Below the pieces are notes generated by a model, which ran no database searches, was not told where the DNA came from, and worked only from the letters and a program-made list of their open reading frames with translations. A stretch of 64,000 nucleotides of DNA from Oasisia sp. SBJ-2009. Taxonomy: Eukaryota; Annelida; Polychaeta; Sabellida; Siboglinidae. Below, piece after piece: positions 52,325-62,346 of the stretch. The stretch spans positions 34,555,042 to 34,619,041 of the forward strand of contig OZ024857.1 in the NCBI GenBank assembly GCA_964017155.1. Direction: 5' to 3'. The translations under genes were made by a program, and so were the position numbers. Position 1 is the stretch's first letter. Each line of letters starts with the position of its first letter.

Positions 52325-54702
52325 CTCCACCCAACCTCCCCACTCCACCCACACTCCCCACTCCACCGAACCTCCCCACGCCATCCAACCTCCCAACTCC
52401 ACCCAACCTCCCCACACCTCCCAACCTACGCACTCCACCCGACCACACCACTCCACCCAACCTCCCCACTTCAACCCATCCTCCCCACTCCACCCAACCT
52501 CCACACTCCACCCAACCTCCCCACTCCACCCAACCTCCCCACTTCACCCAACCTCCGCACTCCACCCAACTTCCGCACTCCACCCAACTTCCGCACTCCA
52601 TGCAACCTGCGCACTTCACCCAACCTCCGCACTCCACACAACTTCCCCACTTCATACAACCTCCCCACTCAACCCAACCTCCCCACATCACCCAACCTCC
52701 CCACTTCACCCAACCTCCCAAAATCACCCAACCTCCCCACTCCACTCAAACTCCCCACTCCACGAAACCTCCTCACTCCACCCAACCTCCCCACTTCACC
52801 CAACCTCCCCAGAGCACCCAACCTCCCCACTCTTCCCCCACCTCCCCACTCCACCCAACCTCCCCTCTCCACCCAAACTCCCCACTTCACCCAACCTCCC
52901 CACTCCACCCAACCTCCCCACTCCACCCACACTCGCCACTCCACCGAACCTCCCCACGCCATCCAACCTCCCAACTCCACCCAACCTGCCCACTCCTCCC
53001 AACCTACGCACTCCACCCAACCACACCACTCCACCCAACCTCCCCACTTCAACCCATCCTCCCCACTCCACTCAAACTCCGCCCTCCACCTAACCTCCCC
53101 ACTCCACCCAACCTCCCCACTTCACCCAACCTCCGCACTCCACCCAACCTCCGCACTCCACCCAACTTCCTCACTCCACCCAACCTCCCCACTCCACCCA
53201 ACCTCCCCACTTCACCCAACCTCCCCAGAGCACCCAAACTCCCCACTCCACCCAACCTCCCCACACCACCCAACCTCCCGTCTCCACCCAACCTCCCCAC
53301 TTCACCCAAACTCCCCACTCCACCCAACCTCCCCACTCCACCCAACCTCGCCTCTCCACCCAACCTCCCCACTTCCCCCAACCTCCCCACTCCACCCAAC
53401 CTCCCCAATTCACCCAACCTCCCCACATCACCCAAACTCCCCACTCCACCCAACCTCCCCACCCCACCCAACCTCCCCACTTCACCCAACCTCCCTACTA
53501 CACCCAACCTCCCCACTCCACCCAACTTCCGCACTCCACCCAACTTCCGCACTCCATGCAACCTCCGCACTCCACCCAACCTCCGCACTCCACACTACTT
53601 CCCCACTTCATACAACCTCCCCACTCAACCCAACCTCCCCACTTCACCCAACCTCCCCACTTCACCCAACCTCCCCGCATCACCCAACCTCCCCACTTCA
53701 CCCAACCTCCCAAAATCACCCAACCTCCCCACTCCACTCAAACTCCCCACTCCATGCAACCTCCTCACTCCACCCAACCTCCCCACTTCACCCAAACTCC
53801 CCAGAGCACCCAACCTCCCCACTCTTCCCAACCTCCCCACTCCACCCAACCTCCCCTCTCCACCCAACCTCCCCACTTCACCCAAACTCGCCACCCAACC
53901 TCCCCACACCTCCCAACCTACGCACTCCACCCAACCACACCACTCCACCCAACCTCCCCACTTCAACCCATCCTCCCCACTCCACTCAACCTCCGCCCTC
54001 CACCTAACCTCCCCACACCACCCAACCTCCCCACTTCACCCAACCTCCGCACTCCACCCAACCTCCACACTCCACACAACTTCCTCACTCCACCCAACCT
54101 CCCCACTCCACCCAACCTCCCCACTCTTCCCAACCTCCCCACTCCACCCAACCTCCCCTCTCCACCCAACCTCCCCACTTCACCCAAACTCCCCACTCCA
54201 CCCAACCTCCCCACTCCACCCGCACTCCCCACTCCACCGAACCTCCCCACGCCATCCAACCTCCCAACTCCACCCAACCTCCCCACACCTCCTAACCTAC
54301 GCATTCCACCCAACCACACCACTCCACCCAACCTCCCCACTCCACCCAACCTCCCCACTTCACCCAACCTCCGCACTCCACCCAACTTCCGCACTCCACC
54401 CAACTTCCGCACTGCATGCAACCTGCGAACTTCACCCAACCTCCGCACTCCACACAACTTCCCCACTTCATACAACCTCCCCACTCAACCCAACCTCCCC
54501 ACATCACCCAACCTCCCCACTTAACCCAACCTCCCAAAATCACCCAACCTCCCCACTCCACTCAAACTCCCCACTTCACCCAACCTCCCCTCTCCACCCA
54601 AACTCCCCACTTCACCCAACCTCCCTACTACACCCAACCTCCCCACTCCACCCAACTTCCGCACTCCACCCAACTTCCGCACTCCATGCAACCTCCGCAC
54701 TC
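52325..54702. repeat. Right-domain cassettes between the two 1.94-kb copies
   Basis: This stretch repeats the same cassette families seen around it. 52,325-52,840 parallels 51,000-51,390, and 53,090-53,740 parallels 47,900-48,500 but with blocks that the earlier copy lacks. Near 54,100-54,420 several cassettes are shortened and joined in new order, including a unique CTGCATGCAACCTGCGAACTTC. One CCCCACTTAACCC at about 54,520 resembles the central marker but lacks the CCCTACC that follows it there. No gene or non-repeat sequence is present. Confidence 0.7.
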
Positions 54703-56644
54703 CACCCAACCTCCCCACATCACACAAACTCCCCACTCCACCCATCCTCCGCACCCCACCCAACCTCCCCACTTCACCCAACCTCCCTACTTCACCCAAC
54801 CTCCCCACTCCACCCAACTTCCGCACTCCACCCAACTTCCGCACTCCATGCAACCTCCGCACTCCACCCAACCTCCGCACTCCACACAACTTCCCCACTT
54901 CATACAACCTCCCCACTCAATCCAACCTCCCCACTTCACCCAACCTCCCCACTTCACCCAACCTCCCCACATCAGCCAACCTCCCCACTTCACCCAACCT
55001 CCCAAAATCACCCAACCTCCCCACTCCACTCAAACTCCCCACTCCACGCAACATCCTCATTCCACCCAACCTCCCCACTTCACCCAAACTCCCCAGAGCA
55101 CCCAACCTCCCCACTCTTCCCAACCTCCCCACTCCACCCAACCTCCCCTCTCCAACCAACCTCCCCACTTCACCCAAACTCCCCACTCCACCCAACCTCC
55201 CCACTCCACCCACACTCCCCACTCCACCGAACCTCCCCACGCCATCCAACCTCCCAACTCCACCCAACCTCCCCACACCTCCCAACCTACGCACTCCACC
55301 CGACCACACCACTCCACCCAACCTCCCCACTTCAACCCATCCTCCCCACTCCACCCAACCTCCACACTCCACCCAACCTCCCCACTCCACCCAACCTCCC
55401 CACTTCACCCAACCTCCGCACTCCACCCAACTTCCGCACTCCACCCAACTTCCGCACTCCATGCAACCTGCGCACTTCACCCAACCTCCGCACTCCACAC
55501 AACTTCCCCACTTCATACAACCTCCCCACTCAACCCAACCTCCCCACATCACCCAACCTCCCCACTTCACCCAACCTCCCAAAATCACCCAACCTCCCCA
55601 CTCCACTCAAACTCCCCACTCCACGAAACCTCCTCACTCCACCCAACCTCCCCACTTCACCCAACCTCCCCAGAGCACCCAACCTCCCCACTCTTCCCCA
55701 CCTCCCCACTCCACCCAACCTCCCCTCTCCACCCAAACTCCCCACTTCACCCAACCTCCCCACTCCACCCAACCTCCCCACTCCACCCACACTCGCCACT
55801 CCACCGAACCTCCCCACGCCATCCAACCTCCCAACTCCACCCAACCTGCCCACTCCTCCCAACCTACGCACTCCACCCAACCACACCACTCCACCCAACC
55901 TCCCCACTTCAACCCATCCTCCCCACTCCACTCAAACTCCGCCCTCCACCTAACCTCCCCACTCCACCCAACCTCCCCACTTCACCCAACCTCCGCACTC
56001 CACCCAACCTCCGCACTCCACCCAACTTCCTCACTCCACCCAACCTCCCCACTCCACCCAACTTCCCCACTTCACCCAACCTCCCCAGAGCACCCAAACT
56101 CCCCACTCCACCCAACCTCCCCACACCACCCAACCTCCCGTCTCCACCCAACCTCCCCACTTCACCCAAACTCCCCACTCCACCCAACTTCCCACTTCCC
56201 CCAACCTCCCCACTCCACCCAACCTCCCCAATTCACCCAACCTCCCCACATCACCCAAACTCCCCACTCCACCCAACTTCCGCACTCCACCCAACTTCCG
56301 CACTCCATGCAACCTCCGCACTCCACCCAACCTCCGCACTCCACACTACTTCCCCACTTCATACAACCTCCCCACTCAACCCAACCTCCCCACTTCACCC
56401 AACCTCCCCACTTCACCCAACCTCCCCACATCACCCAACCTCCCCACTTCACCCAACCTCCCAAAATCACCCAACCTCCCCACTCCACTCAAACTCCCCA
56501 CTCCACGCAACCTCCTCACTCCACCCAACCTCCCCACTTCACCCAAACTCCCCAGAGCACCCAACCTCCCCACTCTTCCCAACCTCCCCACTCCACCCAA
56601 CCTCCCCTCTCCACCCAACCTCCCCACTTCACCCAAACTCCCCA
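54703..56644. repeat. 1.94-kb segmental duplication, copy 2 (offset 4,320 bp)
   Basis: Second copy of 50,383-52,324. It starts in a shortened context (CTCCCCACATCACACAAACTC near 54,712, where copy 1 reads CACCCAAACTC). It ends at the 13-bp monomer at 56,641, where the cassette order switches to the CACACCTCCC block. The exact 240-monomer offset indicates no net indel between the two copies. Confidence 0.87.
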
Positions 56645-59600
56645 CCCAACCTCCCCACACCTCCCAACCTACGCACTCCACCCAACCACACCACTCCACC
56701 CAACCTCCCCACTTCAACCCATCCTCCCCACTCCACCCAACCTCCACACTCCACCCAACCTCCCCACTCCACCCAACCTCCCCACTTCACCCAACCTCCG
56801 CACTCCACCCAACTTCCGCACTCCACCCAACTTCCGCACTCCATGCAACCTGCGCACTTCACCCAACCTCCGCACTCCACACAACTTCCCCACTTCATAC
56901 AACCTCCCCACTCAACCCAACCTCCCCACATCACCCAACCTCCCCACTTCACCCAACCTCCCAAAATCACCCAACCTCCCCACTCCACTCAAACTCCCCA
57001 CTCCACGAAACCTCCTCACTCCGCCCAACCTCCCCACTTCACCCAACCTCCCCAGAGCACCCAACCTCCCCACTCTTCCCAACCTCCCCACTCCACCCAA
57101 CCTCCCCTCTCCACCCAAACTCCCCACTTCACCCAACCTCCCTACTACACCCAACCTCCCCACTCCACCCAACTTCCGCACTCCACCCAACTTCCGCACT
57201 CCATGCAACCTCCGCACTCCACCCAACCTCCGCACTCCACACTACTTCCCCACTTCATACAACCTCCCCACTCAACCCAACCTCCCCACTTCACCCAACC
57301 TCCCCACTTCACCCAACCTCCCCACATCACCCAACCTCCCCACTTCACCCAACCTCCCAAAATCACCCAACCTCCCCACTCCACTCAAACTCCCCACTCC
57401 ACGCAACCTCCTCACTCCACCCAACCTCCCCACTTCACCCAAACTCCCCAGAGCACCCAACCTCCCCACTCTTCCCAACCTCCCCACTCCACCCAACCTC
57501 CCCAAATCACCCAACCTCCCCATTTCACTCAAACTCCCCACTCCACCCAACCTCTTCACTTCACCCAACCTCCCCACTTCACCCAACCTCCCCAGAGCAC
57601 CCAAACTCCCCACTCCACCCAACCTCCCCACTCCACCCAACCTCGCCTCTCCACCCAACCTCCCCACTTCCCCCAACCTCCCCACTCCACCCAACCTCCC
57701 CAATTCACCCAACCTCCCCACATCACCCAAACTCCCCACTCCACCCATCCTCCCCACCCCACCCAACCTCCCCACTTCACCCAACCTCCCTACTTCACCC
57801 AACCTCCCCACTCCACCCAACTTCCGCACTCCACCCAACTTCCGCACTCCATGCAACCTCCGCTCTCCACCCAACCTCCGCACTCCACACAACTTCCGCA
57901 CTTCATACAACCTCCCCACTCAACCCAACCTCCCCACTTCACCCAACCTCCCCACTTCACCCAACCTCCCCACATCACCCAACCTCCCCACTTCACCCAA
58001 CCTCCCAAAATCACCCAACCTCCCCACTCCACTCAAACTCCCCACTCCACGCAACCTCCTCACTCCACCCAACCTCCCCACTTCACCCAAACTCCCCAGA
58101 GCACCCAACCTCCCCACTCTTCCCAACCTCCCCACTCCACCCAACCTCCCCAAATCACCCAACCTCCCCATTTCACTCAAACTCCCCACTCCACGCAACC
58201 TCCTCACTCCACCCAACCTCCCCACTTCACCCAAACTCCCCAGAGCACCCAACCTCCCCACTCTTCCCAACCTCCCCACTCCACCCAACCTCCCCTCTCC
58301 ACCCAACCTCCCCACTTCACCCAAACTCCCCACCCAACCTCCCCACACCTCCCAACCTACGCACTCCACCCAACCACACCACTCCACCCAACCTCCCCAC
58401 TTCAACCCATCCTCCCCACTCCACTCAACCTCCGCCCTCCACCTAACCTCCCCACACCACCCAACCTCCCCACTTCACCCAACCTCCGCACTCCACCCAA
58501 CCTCCACACTGCACCCAACTTCCGCACTCCACCCAACCTCCGCACTCCACACAACTTCCTCACTCCACCCAACCTCCCCACTCCACCCAACCTCCCCACT
58601 TCACCGAACCTCCGCCCTCCACCCAACCTCCCCACTCCACCCAACTTCCCCATTTCACCCAACCTCCCCACTCTACCCAACCTCCTCGCTCCACCCAACC
58701 TCCCCACTTCACCCAACATCCCCAGAGCACCCAACCTCCCCACTCTATGCAACCTCCCAACTTCACCCAGTCTCCCCACTTCACCCAACCTCCCCAAATC
58801 ACCCAACCTCCCCATTTCACTCAAACTCCCCACTCCACCCAACCTCCTCACTTCACCCAACCTCCCCACTTCACCCAACCTCCCCAGAGCACCCAAACTC
58901 CCCACTCAACCCAACCTCCTCACTCCACCCAACCTCGCCTCTCCACCCAACCTCCCCACTACCCCCAACCTCCCCACTCCACCCAACCTCCCCAATTCAC
59001 CCATCCTCCCCACCCCACCCAACCTCCCCACTTCACCCAACCTCCCTACTTCACCCAACCTCCCCACTCCACCCAACTCCCGCACTCCACCCAACTTCCG
59101 CACTCCATGCAACCTCCGCACTCCACCCAACCTCCGCACTCCACACAACTTCCCCACTTCATAAAACCTCCCCACTCAACCCAACCTCCCCACTTCACCC
59201 AACCTCCCCACTTCACCCAACCTCCCCACATCACCCAACCTCCCCACTTCACCCAACCTCCCAAAATCACCCAACCTCCCCACTCCACTCAAACTCCCCA
59301 CTCCACGCAACATCCTCACTCCACCCAACCTCCCCACTTCACCCAAACTCCCCAGAGCACCCAACCTCCCCACTCTTCCCAACCTCCCCACTCCACCCAA
59401 CCTCCCCTCTCCACCCAACCTCCCCACTTCACCCAAACTCCCCACTCCACCCAACCTCCCCACTCCACCCGCACTCCCCACTCCACCGAACCTCCCCACG
59501 CCATCCAACCTCCCAACTCCACCCAACCTCCCCACACCTCCCAACCTACGCATTCCACCCAACCACACCACTCCACCCAACCTCCCCACTTCAACCCATC

Positions 59601-59807
59601 CTCCCCACTCCACCCAACCTCCACACTCCACCCAACCTCCCCACTCCACCCAACCTCCCCACTTCACCCAACCTCCGCACTCCACCCAACTTCCGCACTC
59701 CACCCAACTTCCGCACTCCATGCAACCTGCGCACTTCACCCAACCTCCGCACTCCACACAACTTCCCCACTTCATACAACCTCCCCACTCAACCCAACCT
59801 CCCCACA
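56645..59807. repeat. Right-domain cassettes between larger duplications
   Basis: This part continues with the same cassettes: CACACTACTTCCCC near 57,240, the 13-bp monomer near 58,328, CACACTGCACCC near 58,505 and CATCCTCACTCC near 59,310. The block 58,340-58,790 resembles the central-domain series at 24,380-24,850, with CTATGCAACC near 58,745 in place of CCACGCAACC. A local duplicate of the CACTCTTCCC series lies at 58,110 and 58,260, about 150 bp apart. No gene, RNA or mobile element is visible. Confidence 0.7.
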
Positions 59808-61461
59808 TCACCCAACCTCCCCACTTCACCCAACCTCCCAAAATCACCCAACCTCCCCACTCCACTCAAACTCCCCACTCCACGAAACCTCCTCACTCCA
59901 CCCAACCTCCCCACTTCACCCAACCTCCCCAGAGCACCCAACCTCCCCACTCTTCCCAACCTCCCCACTCCACCCAACCTCCCCTCTCCACCCAAACTCC
60001 CCACTTCACCCAACCTCCCTACTACACCCAACCTCCCCACTCCACCCAACTTCCGCACTCCATGCAACCTCCGCACTCCACCCAACCTCCGCACTCCACA
60101 CTACTTCCCCACTTCATACAACCTCCCCACTCAACCCAACCTCCCCACTTCACCCAACCTCCCCACTTCACCCAACCTCCCCACATCACCCAACCTCCCC
60201 ACTTCACCCAACCTCCCAAAATCACCCAACCTCCCCACTCCACTCAAACTCCCCACTCCACGCAACCTCCTCACTCCACCCAACCTCCCCACTTCACCCA
60301 AACTCCCCAGAGCACCCAACCTCCCCACTCTTCCCAACCTCCCCACTCCACCCAACCTCCCCAAATCACCCAACCTCCCCATTTCACTCAAACTCCCCAC
60401 TCCACCCAACCTCCTCACTTCACCCAACCTCCCCACTTCACCCAACCTCCCCAGAGCACCCAAACTCCCCACTCCACCCAACCTCCCCACTCCACCCAAC
60501 CTCGCCTCTCCACCCAACCTCCCCACTTCCCCCAACTTCCCCCCTCCACCCAACCTCCCCAATTCACCCAACCTCCCCACATCACCCAAACTCCCCACTC
60601 CACCCATCCTCCCCACCCCACCCAACCTCCCCACTTCACCCAACCTCCCTACTTCACCCAACCTCCCCATTCCACCCAACTTCCGCACTCCACCCAACTT
60701 CCGCACTCCATGCAACCTCCGCACTCCACCCAACCTCCGCACTCCACACAACTTCCCCACTTCATACAACCTCCCCACTCAATCCAACCTCCCCACTTCA
60801 CCCAACCTCCCCACTTCACACAACCTCCCCACATCACCCAACCTCCCCACTTCACCCAACCTCCCAAAATCACCCAACCTCCCCACTCCACTCAAACTCC
60901 CCACTCCACGCAACATCCTCATTCCACCCAACCTCCCCACTTCACCCAAACTCCCCAGAGCACCCAACCTCCCCACTCTTCCCAACCTCCCCACTCCACC
61001 CAACCTCCCCTCTCCAACCAACCTCCCCACTTCACCCAAATTCCCCACTCCACCCAACCTCCCCACTCCACCCACACTCCCCACTCCACCGAACCTCCCC
61101 ACGCCATCCAACCTCCCAACTCCACCCAACCTACCCACACCTCCCAACCTACGCACTCCACCCGACCACACCACTCCACCCAACCTCCCCACTTCAACCC
61201 ATCCTCCCCACTCCACTCAACCTCCACACTCCACCCAACCTCCCCACTCCACCCAACCTCCCCACTTCACCCAACCTCCGCACTCCACCCAACTTCCGCA
61301 CTCCACCCAACTTCCGCACTCCATGCAACCTGCGCACTTCACCCAACCTCCGCACTCCACACAACTTCCCCACTTCATACAACCTCCCCACTCAACCCAA
61401 CCTCCCCACATCACCCAACCTCCCCACTTCACCCAACCTCCCAAAATCACCCAACCTCCCC
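59808..61461. repeat. At least 1.65-kb duplication, copy 1 (offset 2,539 bp)
   Basis: This matches 62,347-64,000 at a constant offset of 2,539 bp. Shared private variants include CAACTTCCCCCCTCC (60,535 and 63,074), CCCCATTCCACC (60,667 and 63,206), CACTTCACACAACC (60,812 and 63,351) and CCAAATTCC (61,038 and 63,577). The left break lies just before CCAACCTCCCCACTTC. One substitution is CTCCCCAC near 61,024 against CTCCACAC near 63,563. The duplication continues beyond the window. Confidence 0.88.
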
Positions 61462-62346
61462 ACTCCACTCAAACTCCCCACTCCACGAAACCTCCTCACT
61501 CCACCCAACCTCCCCACTTCACCCAAACTCCCCAGAGCACCCAACCTCCCCACTCTTCCCAACCTCCCCACTCCACCCAACCTCCCCAAATCACCCAACC
61601 TCCCCATTTCACTCAAACTCCCCACTCCACCCAACCTCCTCACTTCACCCAACCTCCCCACTTCACCCAACCTCCCCAGAGCACCCAAACTCCCCACTCC
61701 ACCCAACCTCCCCACTCCACCCAACCTCGCCTCTCCACCCAACCTCCCCACTTCCCCCAACCTCCCCACTCCACCCAACCTCCCCAATTCACCCAACCTC
61801 CCCACATCACCCAAACTCCCCACTCCACCCATCCTCCCCACCCCACCCAACCTCCCCACTTCACCCAACCTCCCTACTTCACCCAACCTCCCCACTCCAC
61901 CCAACTTCCGCACTCCACCCAACTTCCGCACTCCATGCAACCTCCGCACTCCACCCAACCTCCGCACTCCACACAACTTCCCCACTTTATACAACCTCCC
62001 CACTCAACCCAACCTCCCCACTTCACCCAACCTCCCCACTTCACCCAACCTCCCCACATCACCCAACCTCCCCACTTCACCCAACCTCCCAAAATCACCC
62101 AACCTCCCCACTCCACTCAAACTCCCCACTCCACGCAACATCCTCATTCCACCCAACCTCCCCACTTCACCCAAACTCCCCAGAGCACCCAACCTCCCCA
62201 CTCTTCCCAACCTCCCCACTCCACCCAACCTCCCCTCTCCAACCAACCTCCCCACTTCACCCAAACTCCCCACTCCACCCAACCTCCCCACTCCACCCAC
62301 ACTCCCCACTCCACCGAACCTCCCCACGCCATCCAACCTCCCAACT

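Larger units (their letters stand above)
24366..58340. repeat. 13-bp truncated monomer, six copies
   Basis: In CTCCCCACCCAACCTCCCC the usual ACTTC or ACTCC stretch is missing, leaving a 13-bp unit (5 bp short). I found it near 24,366, 27,425, 45,948, 53,888 (with CTCGCC in place of CTCCCC), 56,641 and 58,328. It always follows a CCCAAACTCC monomer and precedes the CACACCTCCCAACCTACGC block. The identical unusual deletion in both central and right domains points to one ancestral event spread by duplication. Confidence 0.8.

Noticed and set aside
45615..53093. Protein-coding genes for huge proline-rich, His/Thr/Ser-rich proteins on the + strand (also 284-2,890, 2,362-6,711, 7,990-12,735, 16,786-22,470, 44,497-51,633)
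   Set aside because: All three + frames and the minus frames are open over the same bases because the monomer has no stop in any frame and is 18 bp long. The frames overlap one another and shift at every 19-bp monomer. They end at chance TAA variants (CACCTAACC, CACTTAACC). Many central ones could start only at GTG. There is no splice, promoter or domain signal.
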